A DNA stretch of 56,545 nt, from contig SCRO01000005.1 of NCBI GenBank assembly GCA_004298505.1, positions 1-56,545 on the forward strand. The letters run 5' to 3'. How positions within the stretch are numbered: position 1 is the first letter of the stretch; every line of letters starts with the position of its first letter. Shown here one piece after another: positions 27,088 through 35,974 of this stretch. A program made the position numbers and the translations under genes. The stretch comes from Rhodanobacter sp. (lineage in GTDB: Bacteria > Pseudomonadota > Gammaproteobacteria > Xanthomonadales > Rhodanobacteraceae). Under the pieces are notes generated by a model. It ran no database searches. It had not been told where the DNA came from and saw only the letters and a list, made by a program, of their open reading frames with translations.

Positions 27088-28238
27088 GTGGGCAGCGACA
27101 ACCCGTGGTGGGCATCCTGGGCGGGGGCCAGCTGGCTCGCATGCTGGCCCTGGCCGGCGCGCCGCTGGGTGCGAAGACCCTGGTGGTGGACAGCTCGGCC
27201 GATGCCTGTGCCGCCCAGGTGGCGCCGCTGGTGGTGGCCGACTGGACCGACTACGCGGCGCTGCAGGCATTTGCCGCCCAGGTTGATGTGGTGACGTTCG
27301 ACTTCGAAAACGTGCCGGCCGAAACCGCGCGCTGGCTGGCCGAGCGCGTGACGGTTTTCCCGGCGCCGCGAGCACTGGCCGTGGCGCAGGATCGACTGGC
27401 CGAGAAAACCCTGTTCCGTGAATGCGGCTTGCCGACCCCGGATTTCAAGACGGTGGACACGCGCGAGGAACTTGACCAGGCGCTGGCGACGGTCGGGGTC
27501 CCGGCGATCCTCAAGACGCGCCGGCTTGGTTACGACGGCAAGGGGCAGTTTCGGCTGCACGCGTTGGCCGATGCGGACGCGGCATGGGCCGCGCTCGGGG
27601 CGACGGCGTCGCGACATGGCTTGATCCTGGAAGCGCTTGTGCCGTTCGAGCGCGAATTGTCAGTGATCGCCGTGCGTGCCCGCAATGGCGAATTCCGCAC
27701 CTGGCCGCTGACCCGCAACTGGCATGTCGACGGCGTGTTGTCGATGAGCCTGGCGCCGGCACCAAATCTGGGCCAGCTGCAACAGCGTGCCACCGCGCTG
27801 GCGCACACCCTGGCCGAACGGCTCGACTATGTTGGCGTGTTTGCGCTGGAGCTGTTCGTCAAGGAGGGCGAGCTGCTCGGCAACGAGATGGCGCCGCGCG
27901 TGCACAACTCGGGTCACTGGACCATTGAGGGCGCGCACACCAGTCAGTTCGAGAACCATGTGCGTGCTGTGCTCGGCCTGCCATTGGGCGATACCGCCGC
28001 GCGCGGCGTGTCGGCCATGTTCAACTGGGTCGGCGAACTGCCCGAGGTGGCTCCCGTGCTGCGCGGCGTGGATGCGCACTGGCACGACTATGGCAAGCAG
28101 TCGCGGCCGGGTCGCAAGGTGGGCCACGCCACGGTATGCGCGACGGACGCGGCACAACTGGCGACCCGGCTGGACGAAATTGCCGTGGCACTGGGTCGCG
28201 AGAAGCAGGTGGCGCCGGTATTGCAGTCGCTGCGGTAG
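27084..28238 (+). CDS. purK: N5-carboxyaminoimidazole ribonucleotide synthase, PurK (384 aa)
   Basis: ATP-grasp enzyme that carboxylates AIR with bicarbonate to give N5-CAIR, the substrate of PurE. Family blocks: [12 protein letters not shown] at the N-terminus, [21 protein letters not shown], and [18 protein letters not shown]. The start is uncertain: TTG 27084 overlaps the purE stop (TTGA), while GTG 27105 or 27108 would begin directly at the usual VVGILGGG. A palindromic terminator follows. Confidence 0.95.
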   Translation: MSGQRQPVVGILGGGQLARMLALAGAPLGAKTLVVDSSADACAAQVAPLVVADWTDYAALQAFAAQVDVVTFDFENVPAETARWLAERVTVFPAPRALAVAQDRLAEKTLFRECGLPTPDFKTVDTREELDQALATVGVPAILKTRRLGYDGKGQFRLHALADADAAWAALGATASRHGLILEALVPFERELSVIAVRARNGEFRTWPLTRNWHVDGVLSMSLAPAPNLGQLQQRATALAHTLAERLDYVGVFALELFVKEGELLGNEMAPRVHNSGHWTIEGAHTSQFENHVRAVLGLPLGDTAARGVSAMFNWVGELPEVAPVLRGVDAHWHDYGKQSRPGRKVGHATVCATDAAQLATRLDEIAVALGREKQVAPVLQSLR

Positions 28239-28253
28239 CCTGTTGCGGCGATC

Positions 28254-28281
28254 AAAAAAGCGGAGCCGGCTCCGCTTTTTT
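28254..28281. terminator. Bidirectional terminator between purK and sodB
   Basis: A perfect 28-base palindrome: six A, GCGGAGCC, GGCTCCGC, six T. It can end transcription of purK (+) and sodB (-), which converge here. Confidence 0.92.
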
Positions 28282-28298
28282 GCGGCATGGATGCACGG

Positions 28299-28892
28299 TC
28301 AGGCGAGGTTTTTTGCCGCGAACTCCCAGTTCACCAGGTTCCAGAACGCCTCCAGGTATTTCGGGCGGGCGTTGCGGTAGTCGATGTAGTACGCGTGCTC
28401 CCACACGTCGGTGGTGAACAGCGGCTTGTCACTGCCGGTGATCGGAGTGGCCGCGTTCGACGTGTTGACGATGCCAAGCGAGCCGTCCGGGCGCTGCACC
28501 AGCCAGGTCCAGCCAGAGCCGAAGTTGCCGGCGGCGGATTTGCTGAATTCTTCCTTGAACTTGGCAAACGAGCCGAACGCCTTGTTGATTGCATCGGCCA
28601 GCTTGCCGCTGGGCTCGCCGCCGCCGCGACCCTTCGGAGAGCTTGGGCTCATCGAGTTCCAATAGAACGTGTGGTTCCATGTCTGCGCGGCATTGTTGAA
28701 CAGGCCGCCGGAGGATTTCTTGATGATGTCCTCGAGTTTCGCAGCGGCGAACTCGGTGCCTTCGATCATCTTGTTCAGGTTGGTCACATAGGACTGGTGA
28801 TGCTTGCCGTAGTGATACTCCAGTGTCTCGGCGGAGATATGCGGTTCCAATGCGTTCTTTTCGTATGGAAGCGGCGGAAGTTCAATGGCCAT
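28299..28892 (-). CDS. sodB: Superoxide dismutase, iron type (197 aa)
   Basis: Converts superoxide to oxygen and hydrogen peroxide in the cytoplasm. Metal ligands are His27, His74, Asp162 and His166 (in [10 protein letters not shown]). Gln70 in [13 protein letters not shown] occupies the position that marks iron-type enzymes, so Fe rather than Mn is likely. A small Gly-rich insert (KGRGGGEPS, 87-95) is unusual but in a surface loop. ATG 28892 gives the normal N-terminus. Divergent from grxD, with only 112 bases between. Confidence 0.96.
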   Translation of the reverse strand: MAIELPPLPYEKNALEPHISAETLEYHYGKHHQSYVTNLNKMIEGTEFAAAKLEDIIKKSSGGLFNNAAQTWNHTFYWNSMSPSSPKGRGGGEPSGKLADAINKAFGSFAKFKEEFSKSAAGNFGSGWTWLVQRPDGSLGIVNTSNAATPITGSDKPLFTTDVWEHAYYIDYRNARPKYLEAFWNLVNWEFAAKNLA

Positions 28893-28961
28893 GAGCGGCT
28901 CCTTGGCGGTTGCTGGGGGAAGGAAGGTCGGCGCTGCACACGGCGCCGGAGGGGCGACTGG

Positions 28962-28967
28962 TACAAT
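28962..28967 (+). promoter_or_regulatory. Predicted -10 box of grxD
   Basis: TGG followed by TACAAT (an extended -10 look), 37 bases before the grxD ATG. On the opposite strand another TACAAT (28987-28982) faces sodB, suggesting back-to-back promoters. Confidence 0.35.
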
Positions 28968-29004
28968 AACGGACTGCCTGTATTGTAAAGATGAAAGAGC
29001 AATC

Positions 29005-29328
29005 ATGGATATCAACGAGCGAATCACGACGATGCTGGCCGAACATCCCATCGTGCTTTTCATGAAGGGCACGCCGCAGTTTCCGATGTGCGGCTTTTCG
29101 AGTCGCGCGGCTCAGGCGCTGACGCAGGCAGGGGCTCAATTCCACGTAGTCAACGTGCTCGCCGATCCGCAGGTCCGCGCGGCCCTGCCGCACTTCGCGA
29201 ACTGGTCGACGTTCCCGCAGTTGTTCATTCATGGCGAGCTGATCGGCGGCTGCGACATTATCGAGGAGCTGATGGCGGCGGGTGAATTGTCCCGCATGGC
29301 CAGTGATGTAGCGGGGATGGCCTCTTGA
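29005..29328 (+). CDS. grxD: Monothiol glutaredoxin, Grx4/GrxD type (107 aa)
   Basis: CGFS-type glutaredoxin that carries 2Fe-2S clusters and takes part in iron-sulfur delivery. The motif is Cys29-Gly-Phe-Ser32 in [10 protein letters not shown], preceded by VLFMKGTP; the C-terminal [20 protein letters not shown] is typical. ATG 29005 matches family length. The stop overlaps the TTG start of the next gene, and the divergent partner sodB also concerns iron and oxidative stress. Confidence 0.97.
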   Translation: MDINERITTMLAEHPIVLFMKGTPQFPMCGFSSRAAQALTQAGAQFHVVNVLADPQVRAALPHFANWSTFPQLFIHGELIGGCDIIEELMAAGELSRMASDVAGMAS

Positions 29329-30116
29329 CCCGCTTACCCGTGGCGCGTCTTCCCACCGGCTGGCAGCCGGCGGCTGACAGCCTGGCCGGCCGCGTGGTGC
29401 TGGTCACGGGTGCTTATGGTGGTCTGGGCAGTGCCGTCATACGTGCGGCCGCACGTGCCGGTGCCACGGTGGTGATCACCGGCAAGCGCAAGCGCCAGCT
29501 TGAAAAGCTCTACGATGCGATGCGCGAGGAAGGCCTGGCCGAGCCGGTGATCCATCCATTGGACATGGAGCTGGCCACGCCGAAGGAATACGGCGCGTTG
29601 GCGGAAGGGCTGCAACGCGATTTCGGCCGTCTGGACGGCATCGTGCATTGCGCTGCCAGTTTTGCCGGTCTGACCCCGATTGCGATGCACCGACCGGATG
29701 ACTGGTTGCGCGCCATGCACGTCAATGTCAACGCGCCCTTCGCGCTGACCCAGGCCTGCATGCCGCTGCTCACCCAGGCCAGCGACAGCGCCGTGGTGTT
29801 CGTGCTGGACAACCCGGAGTTGCTGCAGCGCGCGCACTGGGGCGGTTATGGCGTATCGAAGGCGGCACTGGAGCGCTTCGTGGCGATTCTGCACGAGGAA
29901 ACCGACGATAGCGCGCTGCGCGTGCATGCGCTGCTGCCGGCGCCGATGCGCACGGCGCTGCGCCGGCTGGCCTATTTTGGCGAGGACATCATGCAGCGGC
30001 CGACACCGGATGCCACGGCGGATGCGGCCGTCTATCTGCTTGGCGCACAAGCGCTGGCGGCGCGTGGCGCGATGCTGGATCTTCGTTCCGACCCACCGCC
30101 GGAGGTCACCCCGTAG
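29325..30116 (+). CDS. Short-chain dehydrogenase/reductase, YciK-like (263 aa)
   Basis: NAD(P)-binding Rossmann oxidoreductase. Cofactor motif TGAYGGLG at 28-35, HCAAS near 109, and the active-site pair Tyr175 and Lys179 (YGVSK). Overall similarity is to E. coli YciK, whose substrate is unknown. The start is TTG 29325, overlapping the grxD stop (TTGA) with GGGGA seven bases upstream; GTG 29340 is an alternative. The TAG stop (30114-30116) is inside a REP palindrome. Confidence 0.85.
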   Translation: MTRLPVARLPTGWQPAADSLAGRVVLVTGAYGGLGSAVIRAAARAGATVVITGKRKRQLEKLYDAMREEGLAEPVIHPLDMELATPKEYGALAEGLQRDFGRLDGIVHCAASFAGLTPIAMHRPDDWLRAMHVNVNAPFALTQACMPLLTQASDSAVVFVLDNPELLQRAHWGGYGVSKAALERFVAILHEETDDSALRVHALLPAPMRTALRRLAYFGEDIMQRPTPDATADAAVYLLGAQALAARGAMLDLRSDPPPEVTP

Positions 30117-30139
30117 GAGCCCGCGAGCGGGCTCCTACG
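30112..30139. repeat. REP palindrome at the SDR stop codon
   Basis: 13-base perfect arms around GA: CGTAGGAGCCCGC and GCGGGCTCCTACG. It starts inside the SDR stop codon and could also act as a transcript end. Confidence 0.85.
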
Positions 30140-30185
30140 CGCACGACCTGACAGCGTATCAAAAACCAGTCCGCAGAGAGTCGAG

Positions 30186-30797
30186 ATGGACGTGCAGATG
30201 ACTACACTGTCGGCGGGGATCATGTTGTTCCTGATCATGGATCCGCTGGGCAACATCCCGTTGTTCCTGAGCCTGCTCAAGGGAGTGCCACCGCGTCGGC
30301 GGCGGCACATCATGGTGCGCGAACTGCTGATCGCGCTGGGCGTGTTGCTGGTGTTCCTGTTTGGTGGTCAGCAATTTCTGCATCTGCTGCAGCTGAAGCC
30401 CGATTCGATCAGCATTGCCGGCGGCATCGTGCTGTTCCTGATCGGCATCCGCATGGTGTTTCCACCGGCCGACGGCGGCGGCATCTTTGGCAAGCCCGGA
30501 CAGGGCGAGCCGTTCATCGTGCCGATGGCAATTCCCGGCGTGGCCGGCCCGTCGGCGATGGCTGCCCTGTTGCTGCTGACCAATACCCAGCCCGGTCGCA
30601 CCGCGGACTGGGTGGTGGCCTTGCTGCTGGCGTGGCTGGCCACGTCCGTGATCCTGCTCAGCGCCACCTATCTGTTCCGCTGGCTCGGCGAGAGCGTGCT
30701 GACTGCGCTGGAGCGGGTGATGGGCATGCTGCTGATCGCGTTGTCCGTGCAGATGTTCATGTCCGGCGTGGCTTCGTTCCTGCGTTCGGTGTCGTGA
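30186..30797 (+). CDS. MarC family integral membrane protein (203 aa)
   Basis: Six predicted transmembrane helices and the family signature FLIMDPLGNIPLFLSLLKG at the N-terminus, with a second conserved block IVPMAIPGVAGPSAMAAL in the middle. MarC/YchE/YhgN proteins are of unknown function, and an early link to multiple antibiotic resistance was not confirmed. ATG 30186 fits. A terminator follows. Confidence 0.9.
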   Translation: MDVQMTTLSAGIMLFLIMDPLGNIPLFLSLLKGVPPRRRRHIMVRELLIALGVLLVFLFGGQQFLHLLQLKPDSISIAGGIVLFLIGIRMVFPPADGGGIFGKPGQGEPFIVPMAIPGVAGPSAMAALLLLTNTQPGRTADWVVALLLAWLATSVILLSATYLFRWLGESVLTALERVMGMLLIALSVQMFMSGVASFLRSVS

Positions 30798-30799
30798 GA

Positions 30800-30834
30800 C
30801 AACCGTGTGGCCGGGGGGCGCCGGTTGTTTTTTT
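30800..30834 (+). terminator. Intrinsic terminator after marC-like gene
   Basis: CAACCG (30800-30805) pairs with CGGTTG (30822-30827), with further GC pairing inside, followed by seven T. Confidence 0.7.
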
Positions 30835-30835
30835 A

Positions 30836-30860
30836 TCGATGCGCCGAGCGGGCGCATCGA
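30836..30860. repeat. Inverted repeat upstream of ppnN
   Basis: Perfect 10-base arms TCGATGCGCC and GGCGCATCGA around GAGCG, about 100 bases before ppnN and just after the previous terminator. It could be an operator or leader hairpin; no family is recognised. Confidence 0.4.
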
Positions 30861-30957
30861 CTTGCCTTGACCGTGACAGGCCCGCAGTGGATGCTTGACC
30901 GCCCACCACGGCTCTGCATGAGGCAGCGACGCCGTCAGTGGCTGGAGATCCATCGGC

Positions 30958-32358
30958 ATGAGTCAATCCCAAGCATCAGGCGCGGCCATGGCCGCCACGG
31001 TCAGCGCGCGCATTTCGCCGATCGGCGGCCTGGACATTCTGTCGCGCAACGAAGTGGCGAAGCTCCGCGACGCCAGTGGCTCGGGCTTGCATGCGCTATT
31101 GCGCCGCTGTGCGCTAGCCGTGCTGACCTCGGGCAACATCAGCGACGATCCGCGCGCGATCCTCGGGCAGTATCCCGACTTTGACATCCAGGTGCTGCAG
31201 CAGGATCGCGGCATAAAGATCGAGTTGACGCACGCGCCGGCACAGGCTTTCGTCGATGGCGAGATCATCCGCGGCATCAACGAGCTGTTGGTGGCCGTGG
31301 TGCGCGACATCGTCTACGTGGCAACCCAGCTGGAGCAGCCGAGTGGCGAACTCGATGGCTCGGCTGGGCTGACCCAGGGTGTGTTCGAGACCCTGCGCAA
31401 TGCGCGTATCCTGAAACCGAACATCGACCCCAGCCTGGTCGTGTGCTGGGGTGGCCATTCGATTTCGCGCGAGGAATACGACTACACCAAGGCGGTTGGC
31501 TACCAGCTTGGCCTGCGCGGGCTGGACATCTGCACCGGGTGTGGTCCGGGTGCGATGAAGGGGCCGATGAAAGGCGCGACGATCGCGCACTCCAAGCAGC
31601 GGCGTCGGCACAACCGCTACATCGGCATCACCGAGCCAGGCATCATCGCCGCCGAGTCGCCCAACCCGATCGTGAACCACCTGGTGATCATGCCGGACAT
31701 CGAGAAGCGGCTGGAGGCCTTCGTGCGCATGGGGCACGGCATCATCGTGTTCCCCGGCGGGGTGGGTACGGCCGAGGAAATCCTCTATCTGCTCGGCATC
31801 CTGCTGCATCCGGACAACGCCGGCATCCCGTTCCCGCTGGTCTTCACCGGGCCGCGCGAGTCGGCCAGCTATTTCGAGCAGATCGATCGCTTCCTGCGCC
31901 TGAGCCTGGGTGATGAGGTGGCGCGGCACTACCAGATCATCGTGGACGACCCGGCGGCGGTGGCGCGCACGATGGTCAAGGGCCTGGACAAGGTGCGCCA
32001 CAATCGCCTCGACACCAAGGATGCGTTCTTCTTCAACTGGGCCCTGCGGATTCCGCTGGATTTCCAGCAGCCGTTTCCCCCCTCGCACGAAGCGATGCGT
32101 GCGCTGCAGATCCGTCACGGCCGGCCGCGGCATGAACTGGCAGCCGACCTGCGTCGAGCGTTCTCGGGCATCGTTGCCGGCAACGTGAAGGAGGAAGGCG
32201 TGCAGGCCATCGAACGCCATGGTCCGTTTGACATCGACGGCGACGTGGACATCATGCGTGCCCTGGACAAGCTGCTGCAGGCGTTTGTGGGGCAGCACCG
32301 CATGAAGTTGCCAGGCGGCGCGGCGTACGTGCCGTGTTACCGTGTGGTGACCCACTGA
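30958..32358 (+). CDS. ppnN: Nucleotide 5'-monophosphate nucleosidase PpnN (YgdH, 466 aa)
   Basis: LOG-type enzyme that cleaves purine and pyrimidine 5'-monophosphates to base and ribose 5-phosphate; the E. coli protein is stimulated by (p)ppGpp. The nucleotide-binding motif PGGVGTAEE starts at Pro266, and GGHSISREEYDYTKAVGYQL and CTGCGPGAMKGPMKGA are characteristic. Full-length N- and C-terminal domains (DUF4478 and DUF3412 types) are present. ATG 30958 is used, with a later in-frame ATG at residue 11 as an alternative. Confidence 0.95.
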   Translation: MSQSQASGAAMAATVSARISPIGGLDILSRNEVAKLRDASGSGLHALLRRCALAVLTSGNISDDPRAILGQYPDFDIQVLQQDRGIKIELTHAPAQAFVDGEIIRGINELLVAVVRDIVYVATQLEQPSGELDGSAGLTQGVFETLRNARILKPNIDPSLVVCWGGHSISREEYDYTKAVGYQLGLRGLDICTGCGPGAMKGPMKGATIAHSKQRRRHNRYIGITEPGIIAAESPNPIVNHLVIMPDIEKRLEAFVRMGHGIIVFPGGVGTAEEILYLLGILLHPDNAGIPFPLVFTGPRESASYFEQIDRFLRLSLGDEVARHYQIIVDDPAAVARTMVKGLDKVRHNRLDTKDAFFFNWALRIPLDFQQPFPPSHEAMRALQIRHGRPRHELAADLRRAFSGIVAGNVKEEGVQAIERHGPFDIDGDVDIMRALDKLLQAFVGQHRMKLPGGAAYVPCYRVVTH

Positions 32359-32385
32359 GTTGGGTCAGATCATCGCCGTAATGGC

Positions 32386-32415
32386 TTGACAGTTCGCCGC
32401 AGCGTCGACAAACTA
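32386..32415 (+). promoter_or_regulatory. Predicted promoter of tRNA-Asn
   Basis: A consensus TTGACA (32386-32391) and a weak -10 (AAACTA or CAAACT near 32409-32415) place the start a few bases before the tRNA. Confidence 0.5.
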
Positions 32416-32425
32416 CGCAGCTCAC

Positions 32426-32502
32426 GCCCGAATAGCTCAGCTGGTTAGAGCACTTGACTGTTAATCAGGGGGTCGCAGGTTCGAGTCCTGCTTCGGGCGC
32501 CA
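32426..32502 (+). tRNA. tRNA-Asn (anticodon GTT)
   Basis: 77 bases with encoded CCA. Acceptor stem GCCCGAA / TTCGGGC, D-arm GCTC...GAGC, anticodon loop CTGTTAA with GTT, and T-arm GCAGG TTCGAGT CCTGC. All stems pair. Confidence 0.98.
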
Positions 32503-32507
32503 GATAC

Positions 32508-32544
32508 ACACAAAGGCCGGCCAGCGATTGTCGGCCTTTGTGTT
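32508..32544 (+). terminator. Terminator after tRNA-Asn
   Basis: 12-base perfect stem ACACAAAGGCCG / CGGCCTTTGTGT (32508-32519, 32532-32543). It lies between the tRNA and the convergent YkvA-like gene and could serve both. Confidence 0.75.
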
Positions 32545-32605
32545 GCCTGCAAAACGACGAAGGGCGCTATGGTGCCCTTCGCGCATACTGCCGTCAGGTG
32601 GGCAC

Positions 32606-33190
32606 TCAGCGTACCTTGAACAGTGACGGGCCCAAGCGGCCACCGGCATAGGACTCGCTGCGGCGCCGATGTAGTCGCTCAAGCGTCTCGACCCGACGGG
32701 CCTCGGCCCACTCCACCCGGTTCAGCGTCAGAGCGGCCTTGTTCTCGCCGCGCCGGGTCGCCTCGTTGTCGCGCCAGCGGTGGAAATCGCTGTAAGCCTC
32801 GATCTCGGGCTGCAGCTCACGCACGCACAACTCGATCACGATCGCATCGTCGAGAAAGCCCAGTACCGGGACATCGTCCGGCACCAGGTCTTCCAGGCTC
32901 GAGAAATAGGTCAGCGCCGCCAACACGTTTGCCCGATTCGCCTCGGGTAAGCCGAAACCGACGTCCTCGACCATCGCGATCATGGTATCAAGATGCTTCA
33001 GGCGCGTCGTAACGAAATCGGGCAGCGGCTTGCTGCGGGTCGCTTGCAGCAACTCGCGCGCGGCGGCCACGATGCTGGCAGCGTCCAGTGTTTCAGCCTT
33101 CTTCTGCGCGTCCTTCGTTCTGCGATTCCGTGCCTCGACAAACAGCTGCAGATCGGAATCGTTGAAGGTGATGCTGATGTCCAGGCTCAT
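32606..33190 (-). CDS. YkvA-like protein, DUF1232 (194 aa)
   Basis: The central block ALTYFSSLEDLVPDDVPVLG and the following FLDDAIVIELCVRELQPE match the YkvA/DUF1232 family, short segments usually membrane-associated and of unknown function. Here the flanks are charged and helical (RNRRTKDAQKKAETLDA; EWAEARRVETLERLHRR). ATG 33190 (MSLDISITF) is chosen over the upstream codon. Monocistronic on the minus strand, convergent with tRNA-Asn; about 275 bases upstream of it hold nothing recognisable. Confidence 0.75.
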   Translation of the reverse strand: MSLDISITFNDSDLQLFVEARNRRTKDAQKKAETLDAASIVAAARELLQATRSKPLPDFVTTRLKHLDTMIAMVEDVGFGLPEANRANVLAALTYFSSLEDLVPDDVPVLGFLDDAIVIELCVRELQPEIEAYSDFHRWRDNEATRRGENKAALTLNRVEWAEARRVETLERLHRRRSESYAGGRLGPSLFKVR

Positions 33191-33466
33191 GGTTGGAGTC
33201 TCGCAGGGCAGCATGGAAACAGGCCCAGACTATGCCAGCGACGGCATGGACGTCAATTCGCTGTGAAGCCGCTCCCAAGGCTCCGCGCGCAGACTGCAGG
33301 CAAGGTGTTCAGCGCGATGAATTGCGGGCAGACAAGCGGCAGATCGGGGGACTTGCCAGCGACTGTCAATCGCGTGGTGCCGAAGAATAGTGGGTTCTTG
33401 CGCCGGAATATTGTGGCGAAGGCAACGCTTTCGGCCGGCTTGACGGAATGGCCCGGCGGCGGCTGA

Positions 33467-34036
33467 TCATTCCGCGTCGGGCGGCACCAGCGCATCCGGG
33501 GCGGCCTCGGCCAGCTCCTTCAGCAGCTGGAAGATGTCGCGATATGCCTTGGGCGGCTTGTTCGGCGTGTCTTTCTCCATGCGCGCCTGGCGGATCAGTG
33601 AGCGCAGGTGCTGGCGATCGACCTGCGGATGCTCGGTGATCAACTCCGACAAGGCGTTTTCGTCCTCGGTGATCAGGCGGTCGCGCATGGATTCGAGACG
33701 GTGCATTGCTGCGGTCTCCTGGCGCTGCTTGTTGCGGTTCTCGCCGAGCTCGGCGCGTACGGCGGCGAAGGCTTCGTCGTTGAAGCGGCGCATCACCTTA
33801 GCCAGGAACGCGAGTTGGCGCTTCTTCGCGCCATGGGCGGTCATGCGGCGGGTGATGTCGATCTCGCGGCGCACATCCTCGGGTAGGTCGAGTTTGGCCA
33901 AGCGGCTCGGTTGCAGCTCGATCAGCTGGCTGGCCAAGGTCAGCACCGCAAGGGCCTCGCGGCGCTGTTGGGTGCGGCTGGGGCCATAGTCCTCGTTGTC
34001 GAGTTCGCTCTGGTTGCGGCTGCGGCTCGGGCTCAC
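33467..34036 (-). CDS. yjgA: Ribosome-associated protein YjgA/DarP (DUF615, 189 aa)
   Basis: Binds late 50S precursors and helps subunit assembly. Family features: highly charged, helical, with YGPSRTQQRREALAV near the N-terminus, LPEDVRREIDITRRMTAHGA, and ALSELITEHPQVDRQHLRSL and AYRDIFQLLKEL later. The start is GTG 34036, whose bases overlap the stop of the DUF1653 gene (GTGA). yjgA and pmbA are divergent neighbours in many gammaproteobacteria; here a small DUF1653 gene sits between them. Confidence 0.93.
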   Translation of the reverse strand: MSPSRSRNQSELDNEDYGPSRTQQRREALAVLTLASQLIELQPSRLAKLDLPEDVRREIDITRRMTAHGAKKRQLAFLAKVMRRFNDEAFAAVRAELGENRNKQRQETAAMHRLESMRDRLITEDENALSELITEHPQVDRQHLRSLIRQARMEKDTPNKPPKAYRDIFQLLKELAEAAPDALVPPDAE

Positions 34037-34308
34037 GGATTCGATTCCGGGGAAAGAGTGGGGTTGGCGTGGGGATGGCTGCGGGTCGGCTCTGCTTGTG
34101 CCTGTTCCAGGGCGAATCGGGCGACGGGTTTGCCATCCAGTTCAATGCTCTCGCAGAACATGGCAGCCGGGCGCACCCACAGGCCGTGCTCGCCGTAGAG
34201 TGCCTGGTAGACCACCAGCGGTTCCAGAGTTTCGCTGTGTCGCGCCGTCCCCAGCACGCGGTAACGCTGGCCCTTGTAGTGGCGGTAAATACCGGCGGCG
34301 GGTTGCAT
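34033..34308 (-). CDS. DUF1653 family protein (91 aa)
   Basis: Small family of unknown function with the conserved opening GIYRHYKGQRYRVLGTARHS and LWVRPAAMFCESI. I choose ATG 34308 because GGAG lies six bases upstream; ATG 34332 would add eight residues. The C-terminus is Ala/Pro/His-rich. It overlaps the yjgA start by four bases (GTGA). Confidence 0.82.
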   Translation of the reverse strand: MQPAAGIYRHYKGQRYRVLGTARHSETLEPLVVYQALYGEHGLWVRPAAMFCESIELDGKPVARFALEQAQAEPTRSHPHANPTLSPESNP

Positions 34309-34415
34309 GGCGGTCTCCACGGCTCTTTTCATTTCGCCGCCGCGACCCCATCTGGAAGCGGTCTGGCGGTCGAGAACCGTCTATTCTACCCGCCCCATGC
34401 CGAGGAAAGCCCCAC

Positions 34416-35783
34416 GTGAGTGAAGTTGCCATCAGCCAGGACCGCAGTGCGGCCGATCTTGACCGACTCGCGGGACTGGCCGAGGACGTGATCCGCCGTG
34501 CCAGCGCCGCGGGTGCCAGTCAGGCCGAGGTCTCTGCCAGCATCGAAACCGGGCTGAGCGTGAACGTACGCCTGGGCGAGGTGGAGACGGTCGAACACAC
34601 CCGCGACCGCGGCTTCGGCCTCACCGTGTACTTCGGTCAGCGCAAGGGCTCGGCCAGCACCGCCGACCTGAACCCCGATTCGATCCAGGCGACGCTCGAC
34701 CAGGCCTGTGCGATCGCCCGCTATACCGAAGAGGATCCTGCATCCGGGCTGGCCGATGCCGCACGCATGGCCACGGCCTTCCCCGATCTCGACTTGTGGC
34801 ATCCGTGGGAGATCGACACAAAGCGGGCGATCGAACTGGGTATCGAGATCGAGGATGCCGGACGCGCGCATGCCGGCATCAGCAATTCCGACGGCGCCAG
34901 CGTGCAGGCCGGGCAGGGTCTGTCGGTGTACGCGAATTCGCACGGTTTCGTGGGCCGCGAGCGGGGCACCCGGCATACGCTCTCACTGGCCTTGATCGCC
35001 GGCGATGACGACGGCATGCAGCGTGACTACTGGTACGACAGCGTGCGCGCTGCCGGCGACTTCATCGGTGCGAAGACGCTCGGCGACAAGGCGGCCGAGC
35101 GCACGCTGGCGCGGATCGGCGCGCGCAGCCTGTCGACGCGGCAATGCCCGGTGCTGTTCGCGCCGGAGCTGGCGCGCGGGTTGATCGGTCACCTGCTCGG
35201 TGCGGTCAGCGGCGGCTCGTTGTATCGACGCGCCAGCTTCCTGCTCGACCAGGTGGGCAAGCCGGTGATGCCGGCGTGGCTCAGCATCAACGAGCGACCG
35301 CACCTGCCGCGTGGCCAGGGTTCGGGTAATTTCGACGCCGAAGGCGTGGCTACCCGTGACAGCGCGTTGATCGAGGGTGGCGTGCTGGCGCGCTATGTGC
35401 TGGGCAGCTATTCGGCGCGCAAGCTCGGGCTGGAATCCACCGGCAACGCGGGCGGCGTGCATAACCTGCTGGTCGAATCCGGCGCGCAGGACGGCGCGCG
35501 TTCCGATTTCGCCGGCATGCTGCGGCGCTTGGGCACCGGCTTGCTGGTGACCGAGGTGATGGGGCAGGGTGTGTCCACCATCACCGGCGACTATTCGCGC
35601 GGTGCAGCGGGCTTCTGGGTGGAGCACGGCCAGATTGCCTATCCGGTGGAAGGCATCACCATCGCGGCGAACCTGCGCGACATGTTCGCCGGGATCGTGG
35701 CCGTGGGGACAGATGTCGACCCACGTTCGCACGTCCTCACCGGCTCGATCCTGCTCGACCGCATGACCGTCGCCGGCGAGTGA
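34416..35783 (+). CDS. pmbA: Metalloprotease PmbA/TldE (455 aa)
   Basis: TldE subunit of the TldD/TldE protease, involved in microcin B17 maturation and CcdA degradation in E. coli. TldE lacks the zinc ligands of TldD and acts as partner. Recognised by VNVRLGEVETVEHTRDRGFG, NSDGASVQAGQGLSVYANS, LGAVSGGSLYRRASFLLD, and the C-terminal VEGITIAANLRDMFAGIVA. The start is GTG 34416 with GAGGAAAG upstream; the longer open frame extending to 33996 overlaps the divergent DUF1653 gene and is not coding. tldD is not in the window. Confidence 0.94.
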   Translation: MSEVAISQDRSAADLDRLAGLAEDVIRRASAAGASQAEVSASIETGLSVNVRLGEVETVEHTRDRGFGLTVYFGQRKGSASTADLNPDSIQATLDQACAIARYTEEDPASGLADAARMATAFPDLDLWHPWEIDTKRAIELGIEIEDAGRAHAGISNSDGASVQAGQGLSVYANSHGFVGRERGTRHTLSLALIAGDDDGMQRDYWYDSVRAAGDFIGAKTLGDKAAERTLARIGARSLSTRQCPVLFAPELARGLIGHLLGAVSGGSLYRRASFLLDQVGKPVMPAWLSINERPHLPRGQGSGNFDAEGVATRDSALIEGGVLARYVLGSYSARKLGLESTGNAGGVHNLLVESGAQDGARSDFAGMLRRLGTGLLVTEVMGQGVSTITGDYSRGAAGFWVEHGQIAYPVEGITIAANLRDMFAGIVAVGTDVDPRSHVLTGSILLDRMTVAGE

Positions 35784-35792
35784 CCTGCTGGG

Positions 35793-35870
35793 CGTAGGGC
35801 GGACACACTGTCCGCCTGCGTGGGCCGTGTGCATCGCCGGAGAGTCGGCGGGCACTACCCGCCCTACGGC
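35793..35870. repeat. REP pair of the GTAGGGCGG family
   Basis: GTAGGGCGGACACACTGTCC faces GGCGGGCACTACCCGCCCTA in inverted orientation, within the pmbA to DUF4870 gap. Same family as the pair at 41352-41420. Confidence 0.8.
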
Positions 35871-35974
35871 CAAGACGCAAGTCGGCACGGCATGCCAATG
35901 CTTGCTAGCATCGGCAGTACCGGCGACCGGCCGGCGAACCGTTGCCGCACGTTCCGACTTCCGAGGAGATGCGC

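Noticed and set aside
32426..32502. tRNA-Asn as an integration site for a genomic island
   Set aside because: No integrase and no direct repeat of the tRNA 3' end are visible downstream; the following genes look ordinary.
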